Below are positions 29,301-40,123 of a stretch of 64,000 bases of DNA, piece by piece. Position numbers and translations under genes: made by a program. How positions within the stretch are numbered: the stretch's first letter is position 1; every line of letters starts with the position of its first letter. The notes beneath the pieces are model-generated. The model had not been told where the DNA came from and did no database searches. It was given only the letters and a program-made list of their open reading frames with translations. The stretch comes from Neocallimastix lanati (nom. inval.) (taxonomy: Eukaryota > Neocallimastigomycota > Neocallimastigomycetes > Neocallimastigales > Neocallimastigaceae): positions 1,948,501-2,012,500 of the forward strand of contig JACVTC010000007.1 of assembly GCA_016946835.1 (NCBI GenBank). The letters run 5' to 3'.

Positions 29301-31038
29301 AATACAAGAACGTTAATATTAATATATAATACTAATAATTTAAAATTAAATAATAATTTTTTACGAAACTTTATAATCATTATTATGATTTATTTATGAG
29401 CCCTCAACAAAAAAAAATAAATAAATAAATAAATAAATAATAAAGACTTAGATTTGTTTCCATTCTAAAAATAAAAATAAATATAAAATATAATACAACT
29501 AAAAATGAAGAATAAAATAAAATATTTAAATAAAATAATTATATAATTATTATATATTATAAAACCTTTTCATTTAAATATAATCCTTAATTTAAATTAA
29601 TATTATATATTTTTTTTTATCTACTTCATCATTAATGAAAGTATATAATACTTCTTTTTATTTTAATATATATATATCTTTTTAAAAAAAATTTTTCCTC
29701 TTCTTTTTTTTTTACTCTTTTACTTTTTATTTATTTTTTTTTTATTTTTTTTTTTTTATATTTTCCTATAAAGAGTATAGCAAATATTATTTACATAAAA
29801 GTTAAAGCAAAAATTTAGTTAACTTTTATTGTTCCTTCTTTTAATTACTATATACTAAAAATCAATATTTTTTATTTCCTTTACTATCATATATATTAAT
29901 TGAATATATTATGTATTATTATATATAATATAAGATATTAAACTTTAATAATAAATAATATATATATTATATATTATATTATATGCTTTCTTTATAAAAT
30001 GGAAGTGTTATTAAATTTGCATTTCCTTTGGTTTCTTAATTATCTCTAATCTTTGTATATATAAATAATAAAATTAAATAATAAAATAAATTTTTAAATT
30101 TGTATTATACATAAATAATTTATTCATATCACCAAATATTAAAAAAATAAATAATAAATAAAGTTTCATACATATATTAACTATCTTTTTTATGATATTT
30201 AATTAGTTATAATTAATATGTATGTATTTTTTTTATACATAATATATACATATATTTATTTTACTAATGAAACAAAAATTTTCGAAATAAACTGAATTGA
30301 AAATAAAACTATTAATAAACGAACAAATAAAATTAATGTAAATATAACGAATATTAATAATAATAATAATAATAAATTTTATTATCAAAAAAAGTTAATA
30401 CCTCAAAAAATATATATATATACATAGTCTTAATCAATATTAATAATAGAATGGTAAATACTTTTAACCGCCTAGAAAAATTAGCATATAATTAAATAAA
30501 AAAATAAAATAATATAAATAATAATAATAATAAAATATACCAATTTAATTAAATATAGCATTTTTTATAGCAAATCTCCAAACTAAATATATATATATAT
30601 ATAGATTTAACAAGAATTAAATATAAAACAAAAAATAAAATATTTTTAAAATAAACTAATAAAAGGTATTAATAATAATAATTAGCATTAATATTATTAT
30701 TATATATACAAAAGGTTTTATTAAAATAAATCATGGTTTATTTAATTGAACTTCAAAATAAATGATTATAATAAATATATAATTATTAAATCATTAAATA
30801 TTATTAAAAAATATATAATAAATAATTTTTAAAATTAAGAACATAAAGAAAAAATGTATAATAAAAAAATAGTATAAAACATCATTAATTATTAAAATAA
30901 AATAAAATAAAAACTATAAAATATTAAAATAAAATACAAAAAATAAAAAAAAGTTATTTATTAAATGTTAATTTATTGACTATAATAATTATTGATAAAA
31001 TGATATATTATAAAAAAAATAACTAAAAAATAAATGAT

Positions 31039-31081
<43 letters not shown>

Positions 31082-31335
31082 TAATAATTACCTAATTATT
31101 AAAATCATCAATTTCATTTTATTCAAAAATAATAATAGTAATAACAGCAATAACAATAATAATAATATTTCCATTTAAATTAATTATCATATTTACCATT
31201 TTTTTACTACTTAAGTTATTATTATACCATTTATATACATAATATTTATAATAGAATTCTGTCTTTTAAATTAATAAAAATATTTTTTTTTATAAATATA
31301 CATTATTATCATATTTAGATACATAAAAAATAATA

Positions 31336-31377
<42 letters not shown>

Positions 31378-33233
31378 TAATTATTCTTATTTAATATTAA
31401 TTAATAATAATATTCTTGAATTTAATAATTTTCAGTGGTCTACTCTAATATAGTATTAATAATATTATTATTTCAATGCTACCGTTTTTTTTTATATTAT
31501 TTGTTAGTATTAATTAATAATAATATTCTTTAATTTTTACATTAATGATAATTATCATATATTTTGCTTATTACTCAAAAAAACACTTTTTCATGTAAAT
31601 TGAATCAAAATTTTCTGGTTTAACATGTTTTATATTCATATATAAAATAAAATAATAATAAAATGTATTATTAATTTAATAAATATTTTTATATATATAT
31701 ACTAATAATAATTCCTGAAATGAATAAAATTAATCATAAAAAAATAAAAAAAAAAAAAAAAAATTATGAAATATTCATAGAATAATATATATAATTGTTC
31801 ATTTTCAATAATAAAATTTAACTTTTATATCTATGTTAGATCAAAAATCTTTTATATAATATATATATAACTTAAATATTACTTATATATATTAAATATA
31901 AAAAAATTACCTTTTGAAATATTTATTATAAATTTAGTAACAGAAGTAACCATGGATTAATTATACAAATATTAAAAATTTTATTTTCAGTAAACCTAAA
32001 ATTTTTTTTTATAAATGAGAATATTACTAACAAAATTTTGACCTTTTGACCTTACAACTTAGAAAATAATTCTGATAAACTTATATAATAAAAATTTATA
32101 AATAATTACACTAAAATTAAGTATAAGTAAATATAAAAATAATATTTAAAATTTTTATATTAAATGAATTTCAATTTTTATGTAAATTTGATTAATATTG
32201 ATTAATAGATTAATAAGTCTAACTTTCTATTTAGAAATACAATTATATAATTATTAATAAATAATCTATATAATTCTAGTAGTAATAAAAAAAAAATATA
32301 TATATATATATATATATTAAATTCAATAATATTATGCTTAATATATAATATAATAAATTATTTTATTATCATAATATCACTAATAAAGTACTAATATATA
32401 TTATTTTAAAGTAGAATTCTAGACTAATTCAATATATATATATATATATATATTATAATCATCACATGTCTTATCTTCTTTAACTTTTAATAAATTATTG
32501 AACTTAAAGTTCAAAGCTAAGTAATCAACTATTAAAATAATATATATATTATTCAATTTCTACAATGAATTTTAATTTATATCTATGTTGAATTAATAAT
32601 CTTAATTTATCAAACAAAGTAATATAATATATGTAAATGTACAATAGAACAATGCATTAATTAAGAATTTAAAAAATAAACAGTATAATTTTAATAATAA
32701 AAATTATAAACAATAGAAAATTCAGTAAAAATTGTATAGTTAATATAATTAATAAATTATTGGTATAATAATAACATAAATTAAAAAAAAAAATCATGCT
32801 TAATTCAATTTCCAGTAAAGCTAAATGTAATATTAGAGATTATAGTAATAGTATTACCTTTCAAATAATACAACTTTCTTAAAATAATAACTTTACTTAT
32901 CCTTTTCAATATAAATCTTTAATTTCAAACTTATTAGTAAAATCATAAAAATTTTAAAATCTTTAAAAGTAAACATGTACTCATTATAATCATTTATCTT
33001 ATCTTATACTAGCATTAAATATATATTCAATATATATACAAATCTTATTCAAATTGCTTTTTATTTTTTTTTTTTTTTTATTTAACAAAGAACTTCATTA
33101 CTACTTTGCTTATTAATATTTATAATGAATTCACTAAAATAATTTATTTATTTGAATATATATATATATATATATATAAAATGTTTCATCTTTTTTATTT
33201 AATCTTCTTTTTTTTAGTATTAAAAAAATTTTC
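24036..33233. other. 9-kb gene desert, extremely A/T rich
   Basis: No gene is visible between the poly-Asn gene and the tRNA. It holds homopolymers (for example T run 26334-26372, A runs 31041-31077 and 31340-31375), short AT palindromes and a period-7 satellite at 27431-27712. The only long open frame, at 27333-27767, is a translation of that satellite and is not credible. Confidence 0.75.
27431..27712. repeat. Period-7 then period-14 TATT satellite
   Basis: The array starts as head-to-tail TATTATT heptamers (27431 to about 27605) and then switches to a 14-nt higher-order unit, TATTATTATTTATT, until about 27705. The 14-mer equals two variant heptamers, which suggests amplification of a dimer. 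Confidence 0.8.
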
Positions 33234-33305
33234 CTCCGCACCGGGGAATCGAACCCCGGCCGCCACGGTGAGAGCGTGGAATCCTAACCACTGGACCAGT
33301 GCGGA
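33234..33305 (-). tRNA. tRNA-Glu (anticodon CTC)
   Basis: The minus strand gives a complete 72-nt cloverleaf with no intron. The acceptor stem is TCCGCAC pairing with GTGCGGA, discriminator G. The D arm contains AGTGGTTA. The anticodon stem CCACG/CGTGG encloses the loop CTCTCAC (anticodon CTC, reads GAG). The T arm contains GGGTTCGATTCCCC, with a perfect B box. It is the only G/C-rich island for many kb. The region 12-17 nt upstream of its 5' end (33317-33322) is the entry point of three LTR retrotransposons. Confidence 0.97.
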
Positions 33306-33322
33306 ATAATTGATTGTTATTG

Positions 33323-33804
33323 TGTAAGAAACTTAGATAAATTTATTATTTTATTATAAAATTTATCTATCTTTCTTATTTAATACATTAATTTAATACA
33401 TTAAATTATTGTATTTAGTTTAACCAATAATATTTAATTATTAATTTATATATATTTGATTCTCTTGAGTTCTCTTCGAGAAATCAAGAGTTATTATTTT
33501 AGAATTTTTATAATAAATAATAATTCAAATAAAATAATTAATTAATAAAACAAAACCCTTTTAATAAAACATTTTTTATAAATATTTGTGTCTTTTATTC
33601 CTTTTGTGTTATTGTTTATTATAAACTTTCTATAATAAACTCTATCTTATACTTAAGTTAAGTATAATTATTTATTTATATTATTTTATATTTATTTAAT
33701 TATATTTAATTTTATTTTCTCAAATTAATGTTAATTAGCAATAATTAATGTTAATTTGTAGTTAAGAAATTATTTATAATTAATTTTATAAGTAATTTCT
33801 TACA
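33323..33804 (+). repeat. 5' LTR of element T
   Basis: 482 bp, TGTAAGAAAC...TTTCTTACA. An internal hairpin at about 33461-33490 pairs CTCTTGA with TCAAGAG and TTCTC with GAGAA around a small loop. The strand immediately 3' of this hairpin (33486-33497) is the sequence complementary to the primer-binding region. Confidence 0.93.
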
Positions 33805-33816
33805 ATAATAACTCTT
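33805..33816 (+). promoter_or_regulatory. Putative self-priming primer-binding site of element T
   Basis: The first 12 nt after the 5' LTR, ATAATAACTCTT, are the exact reverse complement of AAGAGTTATTAT at 33486-33497 inside the LTR. There is no TGG-type tRNA site. This is the arrangement of Tf1/sushi-type self-priming, where the transcript's 5' end folds back onto the site, and it would place the transcript start near 33486. Confidence 0.55.
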
Positions 33817-34526
33817 CTTTTTAGGAAGAAAATATTTTATAAATAATTTAATATGAATATAACAAAAAATAATAATTATAATTATAATGGAATAATTAAA
33901 TTAAATAAATTCATTTTATATTATTTACGAAATTTTTTCTTTCTCTCAATTTAAATTTATAAATTTTTTTTTTTGTTTATTTTTTATTTTTCTTTTCATT
34001 GTTTATGTTTGTTTATGTCATATATATATTATTTATTTTGTTTAATTTATTATTACATTGACTAACAATTCTTTATTATTATATATATTAAATATTATAA
34101 CTTTATAATAATATGATAACACTTATTCTGTTTACTCTGCCTATTTACTTTTAAAAATAAGTCTTTATAAATTTCATAAAAATTAACAATATTACATACT
34201 AACTATTTTACTTTATTTTATTTTATATATCATGTTTATCTATTATAATATTATATTTATATTATATTTTAATATTATATAATTGTTTTTATATATAACA
34301 TTATATACATTATATATATATATTTCTTATAAAAAAAAAAAAATAAAAAAAAAAAAAATAAAATAAAATAAGCAACAAACAAAGCAACAAAGCAGGAAAC
34401 AAAACAAAACTAACAAATAAACAAACAAAAAACAAAAAATAAATAAAATAAATTAATAATTTAAAAGATAAGTTGTTCAGTTTTCTTTTCTTTAAAAATA
34501 AATAAAAATAAAAAATAAATAATTTA

Positions 34527-34565
<39 letters not shown>

Positions 34566-34877
34566 AATAAATAAATAAAATTATAATTATGGTAAATAAA
34601 GTAATAATAATAATAAATAATAATAATAAAAAAAAAGTTTTTAATATTGATCATACGAACGAAAATAAAATTTTAAAAATTATAAGATATATTTAAATAT
34701 ATAATTACAATGTTCTATGATCACATATAGATATTAACACGAGGGCTGAAGTGATATAAAAATTGAAATTCACTTCTATGTAATTGAAATAATATATTAT
34801 TATTAATAATATAATTGTTAATTACTAATTGCCCTTTGTTAAAACAGATATCGGCAAAAGCTATATCTCGTTATATC

Positions 34878-34932
<55 letters not shown>

Positions 34933-35928
34933 ATATATATGTAATATAAAAATTATAAAATATTATTATTATTTATTTAATACATATTTCAAAATATACA
35001 TATAAAATTTAATATAAAAAATTATAAAATATTATTATTTATTTATTTAATAAATAATTCATATGTATAATTTAAATTATTACTTATTTATTTATCTAAT
35101 GAATAATATAACATATATATAATATAAATAATAAAATGTTATTATTTATTTAATAAATATGAAAAATATATAATATATAATATATAATTTAAAATTATTA
35201 TTATTTTCATTCATTTAATGAATAATATACAATATATATATATTGTAAAATTAATTATTATTATTATTTTTTATTTATTTATTAATACAAAATATATATA
35301 ATATATAATATAAATTAATAAATTATTGTTCATTTAATTATTTATCTAAAATAAAATTTTAATTCAAAATTTAAATTTCAATTTTAAATTGAAATTGCAA
35401 TTAAATATTTATTTTAATTTTATTTAAATTTTATTTTATTTCTACTTAATATTTCTTAATTTATTACTTCTTAAATTGTTCTTCTTTCATTGAACAATTC
35501 AAATGAAAAGGAGCAATGAAGAAATACAAATAAATTTATTAATAATTTATTTACATTTCTTAGTTATTATAATTTATTTAATTTAATATTTATTTATTCA
35601 TTTAATAATATAGTCATTTTATTTAATTTTATATTTATTTATACATTTAATAATTATAGTTATTTTATTTAATTTTATAATTATTTATTCACTTATATTT
35701 ATATATTAGTTTAGAAAACAATATTAAGGTTTTTCCCAAGTTAATTGGTTTTACTTAATATTGATTCATCTAGAGTTTTTCCGCTAATCTTTTCTCTAGA
35801 TGTAAAAAAGTTAAGGTTAGCAAAACTTTTAATAAATTATTTAATTTTATTTTTTTTGGTTAATTATAATTTTTATTTTAAACTTACTACTTCCTATATA
35901 ATAATGAATTTATACAAATTCATTAAGT

Positions 35929-35936
35929 AAAGGGAG
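35929..35936 (+). promoter_or_regulatory. Polypurine tract of element T
   Basis: AAAGGGAG lies 3 nt before the 3' LTR, the expected place for plus-strand priming. Confidence 0.6.
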
Positions 35937-35939
35937 CAA

Positions 35940-36421
35940 TGTAAGAAACTTAGATAAATTTATTATTTTATTATAAAATTTATCTATCTTTCTTATTTAA
36001 TACATTAATTTAATACATTAAATTATTGTATTTAGTTTAACCAATAATATTTAATTATTAATTTATATATATTTGATTCTCTTGAGTTCTCTTCGAGAAA
36101 TCAAGAGTTATTATTTTAGAATTTTTATAATAAATAATAATTCAAATAAAATAATTAATTAATAAAACAAAACCCTTTTAATAAAACATTTTTTATAAAT
36201 ATTTGTGTCTTTTATTCCTTTTGTGTTATTGTTTATTATAAACTTTCTATAATAAACTCTATCTTATACTTAAGTTAAGTATAATTATTTATTTATATTA
36301 TTTTATATTTATTTAATTATATTTAATTTTATTTTCTCAAATTAATGTTAATTAGCAATAATTAATGTTAATTTGTAGTTAAGAAATTATTTATAATTAA
36401 TTTTATAAGTAATTTCTTACA
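35940..36421 (+). repeat. 3' LTR of element T
   Basis: Second copy of the 482-bp LTR with no difference visible by eye from the first. It ends TTTCTTACA and is followed by the target duplication TATTG. Confidence 0.93.
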
Positions 36422-36424
36422 TAT

Positions 36425-37501
36425 TGATAAAGAATGAAGTAATAAATTGATTCTTATTAAAAACCTTTTAATATAGTCAAGGTGAATTTTAAAATATTAA
36501 TAAATTTATGTATTCTTTACATTAATAATTTTACTATATTATTTGATCTGAAAATTTAAGTTTATACATAAAATTTAATTTAAATTTATGTTCATTCCTT
36601 ATAAAGGTAAATTAAATTTATGAGAGTTTAGCAATAACATAGTACTAATTACTTTTAGTATTATTTTTCTAAATAAGGAATAATTCCTGTATATAAACAA
36701 CTTAAATAACTTTATCAATATTTCTGTCTTTCGAATTAAGAAATAATTGAAATGAAAGAAATAAATAAAATAAAATTTTCTGTATTTAAAATTGTAAAAG
36801 ATTTTTCATATATTAATAAATGTATTTTATTTTCTATTATGTCATTCAAATTAATATATAAGATTACATATTAAATTAGTATCAAAATTAAGTTAAAGTA
36901 TTCAATTTTATTGTAATACTGCTTCTCTTTTTTTTGTTTAATTCTTATCTATAATGCATCTTTTATATTATAGATTTATTTTGGTTAATTTGAATATTAG
37001 GAAATAATAAAATTTCTATTTATTACAATAAGGAAATAATCAATAAGATTTAAAAATCTATTGTTTTTCCATCTCTTCAACTACTTCCAGAGGCTTTGCT
37101 ACTTTTATATCTTCAAAAAGATATAAATTGACTACCTTGGAACCCCTTTTTAGGAGAGAGAGAAAAAAAAAAAAAAAAGAAAAAAAAATAGAAATAATAA
37201 AAATAAATAAATAAAAAAAAAAAATAAAATAAATAAATAAAAATAATAATAAAAATAAAATAAAAATAAAATAAATAAATAAAAATAATAATAAAAATAA
37301 AATAAAAATAAAATAAATAAATAAAAATAATAATAAAAATAAAATAAAAATAAAATAAATAAATAAAAATAATAATAAAAATAAAATAAAAATTAAAATA
37401 AAAATATAATAAATAAATAAAAATTATTGTGAAAGAATAAAATTTTTTTTTGTGTTTTAATATTATATAATTTTTTTTTTTGAATTCCTCGAACCATAAC
37501 A
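36425..37501 (+). repeat. 5' LTR of Gy1
   Basis: 1077 bp, TGATAAAGAATG...CCATAACA. Between about 37177 and 37412 it contains 4-5 copies of a 42-nt A/T repeat (unit built of AAATAAAT, AATAATAAT and AAAATAAAA blocks). The antisense reading of this repeat gives a 14-residue periodic shadow protein. Confidence 0.92.
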
Positions 37502-37508
37502 TAAAGTT

Positions 37509-37525
37509 TGGTGGAGATATCGGGG
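37509..37525 (+). promoter_or_regulatory. tRNA-type primer-binding site of Gy1
   Basis: TGGTGGAGATATCGGGG starts 7 nt after the LTR. The matching tRNA 3' end would read CCCCGATATCTCCACCA, so the primer tRNA's 5' acceptor strand should be GGAGATA. I cannot name that tRNA. The same 17 nt stand after the Gy2 LTR at 46426. Confidence 0.75.
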
Positions 37526-38511
37526 ATTTCAAAATTAAAAACTAATATTAAAACATACACAATAATTTTATTTAATTAAATAAAAAAAAAAAAAAAAAAA
37601 AATTTTTTTTACAATAATATAGAAATATAATATATACATAAATAAATATTAATAATTTAAAGTAGCACCTACGTCCTTACTATATTAGTTGGATAAATAA
37701 TTTCATTCAACAAAGTTGTTATATTTCTGTTTGTGCAAGAGAAACAGTGTGATATAAAACTTTGAAATATTTATTCCTGTCAAGTACTAATTAGTAAGAA
37801 TAATAATTTAATTATATTATACATTTATTCATTAATATAAGAATACTTTTATACAATTTATAACTTATTGTAATCGGCGGCTGTTGGATGAAAAACTCCT
37901 TAGCTTAAGGCTTTGTTACAATTAAGTGTATATAGTAATTCGTATTTATATTATCGACTAAATTATATTATAATTGAAATTATAAATTCAAATTTATAAA
38001 TATATACATATATATAGTATCTATATATTGATACCAAGACTGTTGATATATATAGATATAAAAATTAGACGTTTATATTAGAGAATAGGAGAAGGATTGC
38101 TTTACACATAGGGAGGTAGTAGAGCATTATTGAATAAGGTTTAGTGATACAAGTGATAACAGAATAGAAAAAGTGGTAAGGTCCCGTGTTCGTACAGGCA
38201 CACACTACTCTGTTATATTCACTATTCTGACGGTTCAATAGTGGAGGTCGAACGGCCCTGTAAAGAATCTGCGGATCCGAAAATAATATAAAGCTAATAA
38301 TATATATATAAGAAATATTTATAAATTTTCCATATTAATTTTTTTTAATTTAGCAATTAATTTATTCCGTGCTACATATAAGAAATTCTAGTGTACTGAA
38401 TTCCAAAAAAAAAAAAAAAAAAAAAAATTTTTGTTTACTGTTCTTACTCTGTGGTTAAGTGAAATTGAGCCAAAGAAGAAGGACTACTATATTTTTTTTA
38501 CTACCTGTTTG

Positions 38512-38720
38512 ATTTGGTTGTCGAGGTGTATCTTGAACCAAATAATTATCATTATAAGTGGTCGAAGTGTCATTCGAGCTTATAACCTTAATATAATTAT
38601 ATCTTCTATTGGTGATCGAAAGGTATTCGAACCAATAATATAAAATTTCCTTAGGTGGTCGAGTGTTATTCGAACCTAAAAATATATTTCTTGTAGGTGG
38701 TCGAAGTGTATTTCGAACCT
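38512..38720 (+). ncRNA. Array of five covarying hairpins in the Gy1 leader
   Basis: Five hairpins of one design. Each has an outer stem of variable sequence, a 1-3 nt 5' bulge (usually GG), an inner stem TCGAA/TTCGA or close variant, and a loop near GTGTAT. Outer stems: ATTTGGTT/AACCAAAT (38512-38519/38536-38543), TTATAAG/CTTATAA (38552-38558/38579-38585), TATTGGT/ACCAATA (38607-38613/38631-38637), TTAGGT/ACCTAA (38651-38656/38674-38679), AGGT/ACCT (38695-38698/38717-38720). The last three start exactly 44 nt apart. The outer stems differ but keep pairing, as expected for selected RNA structure. This is a part of the element's RNA, not a separate gene. Confidence 0.6.
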
Positions 38721-38838
38721 CATATAAATAACTATAAAGATATAATTTAATAAACAATAATTATAAAATATTTTAATCTTGGATATCAAAATAAAACAAA
38801 ACAAAAAAAAAAACAAAAAAAAAAACAAAAAAAAAAAC

Positions 38839-38870
<32 letters not shown>

Positions 38871-38999
38871 TATTTTTTTTTTTTATCTCTGAAGTGTTTG
38901 TAAACTTACCTATTTTTTTTTTCTAATCTCTGAAGTGTTTGTAAACTTATAAATTCTAATACTATATTATATATATCTATAACATACTCACACACACAA

Positions 39000-39001
<2 letters not shown>

Positions 39002-39065
<64 letters not shown>
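39002..39065 (+). repeat. 64-nt poly-A tract in the Gy1 leader
   Basis: Uninterrupted A64, 61 nt before the gag ATG. Long poly-A tracts also stand in the leaders of Gy2 (46884-46945, 47527-47566) and Gy4 (46 A directly abutting its ATG). Confidence 0.9.
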
Positions 39066-39068
<3 letters not shown>

Positions 39069-39126
39069 TATTATTTTTATTTTGAATATTTTACCTATAT
39101 TACTGTATAATTTCTACTCAAGAAAT

Positions 39127-40086
39127 ATGGCTTCAGTTACTAATGATACTACTAATGTTCCTTCATTTAAAGATCTTAAAAAGGAACTAAAATATGTTGA
39201 TAAATTAAACAAGGACCATTTGGATATAAAATCTTGGGCTTCTGAAATTGAGTTATGGATCCAATTACAAAATATCACTGATCCAAAAACTATTTTTGTT
39301 GCTTGCCTATTAACGTCTACTGGTGAACCAAGACAAATTATCCAAGAATTAGAACTACCTGCTACTACAGCAGAAGAAGATGTAGAATTGAATGGTTCCA
39401 CTGATACTGGTGAGATGTCAGGATCTAGCACCAGTAGCTCTACTAGTTCAAGTAGTTCTAGTAATGATAGTGTTAGAACTAACCGTTATCCTTCTTTTGT
39501 CGAGATCGTCAACGCTCTTGAAGTATTCTATGGGGCAAAGGAAGATCAGAATACCTTATTAAGGGAATTGCGTGCTCTTAAAATTGGTAGAAATGAAAAA
39601 GTAAGGGATTTTAATAAAAGATATCGGACATTATATTTAAAATTAGATAAAACTCACAAAAAACAAATCAGTATCTTGGACTATGCTGATGCACTTGAGA
39701 ATAATATTGAGGCCTGGAAAAGAGTAACTTTAATTGATGATATACCACTTTCAAAGGCTTATGAAATTGCAGAAAAAGTGGATAGACTTGCTGTGAGGTT
39801 ACATCGTGTACCAAGTCCTAATAGAAATGTTTCCAACAATAATAATAATAATTATAATAAGAGTCGTAGTTCACCACCAAGAAATACTTATGAAAACAGG
39901 GACAATAGGAAAGTTTCTGATGAAAGTGAAAGGGAGAACCTTACACGTGGACCAAGAAACTCTACCGTCAAAACCTGTTTCTTCTGTAAGGAACCTGGAC
40001 ATTATCAACAACATTGTCCCAAACTACAAGCCATTATAGAAGAAAATAAGAAACAGATTTTTTCCAAAGGACCTTTAAACCAGTAG
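39127..40086 (+). CDS. gag: Gag of Gy1
   Basis: Structural polyprotein of about 319 residues that would form the virus-like particle. The start MASVTNDTTN (39127) is preferred over an in-frame ATG at 39082, because the homologous Gy2 protein starts MSTINFKDLKKEL at the matching place. The capsid-like part runs through KDLKKELKYVDKLNKDHLDIKSW and the retrotransposon-gag block EDQNTLLRELRALKIGRNEKV. A Ser-rich linker (SGSSTSSSTSSSSSS) sits around residue 100. Near the C-terminus is one zinc knuckle, CFFCKEPGHYQQHC (CX2CX4HX4C). The last sense codons form the -1 slippery heptamer TTTAAAC just before the TAG stop, so a fraction of ribosomes should continue into pol. Confidence 0.93.
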   Translation: MASVTNDTTNVPSFKDLKKELKYVDKLNKDHLDIKSWASEIELWIQLQNITDPKTIFVACLLTSTGEPRQIIQELELPATTAEEDVELNGSTDTGEMSGSSTSSSTSSSSSSNDSVRTNRYPSFVEIVNALEVFYGAKEDQNTLLRELRALKIGRNEKVRDFNKRYRTLYLKLDKTHKKQISILDYADALENNIEAWKRVTLIDDIPLSKAYEIAEKVDRLAVRLHRVPSPNRNVSNNNNNNYNKSRSSPPRNTYENRDNRKVSDESERENLTRGPRNSTVKTCFFCKEPGHYQQHCPKLQAIIEENKKQIFSKGPLNQ

Positions 40087-40123
40087 AAGGGAGAGGAAGC
40101 ACTCCCATCAAAAAAATAGCTTC
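40074..40123 (+). promoter_or_regulatory. -1 ribosomal frameshift signal of Gy1 (heptamer plus pseudoknot)
   Basis: Slippery site T TTA AAC (40074-40080), in the gag frame, two codons before the amber stop. After an 8-nt spacer, stem 1 pairs GGGAG (40089-40093) with CTCCC (40102-40106). The loop bases GAAGC (40096-40100) pair with GCTTC (40119-40123), giving an H-type pseudoknot. The same architecture with different stem-1 bases is present in Gy2 at 61141-61193. Confidence 0.8.

Larger units (their letters stand above)
33323..36421 (+). mobile_element. Non-autonomous LTR retrotransposon (element T)
   Basis: Two 482-bp LTRs (33323-33804 and 35940-36421) appear identical, start TG and end CA, with a 9-bp terminal inverted repeat TGTAAGAAA/TTTCTTACA. 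They flank 2.1 kb of internal DNA. The 5-bp target duplication TATTG lies at 33318-33322 and 36422-36426. The right copy includes the first two bases of the Gy1 LTR, so T inserted after Gy1. The internal part has no gag or pol motif; the longest frame (35745-35930, 61 residues) has no recognised homology. T must rely on proteins from another element. Size is between typical TRIM and LARD elements. The identical LTRs indicate a very recent insertion. Confidence 0.93.
37526..39126 (+). other. Structured 5' leader of Gy1
   Basis: About 1.6 kb between the primer site and gag, with less A/T-biased stretches. It contains several strong inverted repeats. TATCTATATAT near 38018 pairs with ATATATAGATA near 38052. 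CAGAATAG (38160-38167) pairs with CTATTCTG (38222-38229). Five tandem hairpins occupy 38512-38720, and a 64-nt poly-A tract 39002-39065. No conserved frame. Packaging, dimerisation or translation-initiation roles are possible but inferred. Confidence 0.6.

Noticed and set aside
33106-33309. 67-codon frame ending SSAPGNRTPAATVRAWNPNH
   Set aside because: Its C-terminal half is the tRNA-Glu gene read as protein.
34310-34654. 114-codon minus-strand frame inside element T
   Set aside because: Poly-Leu/Phe/Tyr low complexity from A/T repeats; no gag or pol motif.
37113-37532. 139-codon antisense frame in the Gy1 LTR (and its copy at 45032-45385)
   Set aside because: It is an antisense translation of the 42-nt A/T repeat in the LTR with a 14-residue period; not a gene.
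38512-38720. CRISPR-like array because of regular hairpin repeats
   Set aside because: The repeats are imperfect and have variable outer stems rather than variable spacers. The context is a eukaryotic retrotransposon leader and no cas-like gene exists.
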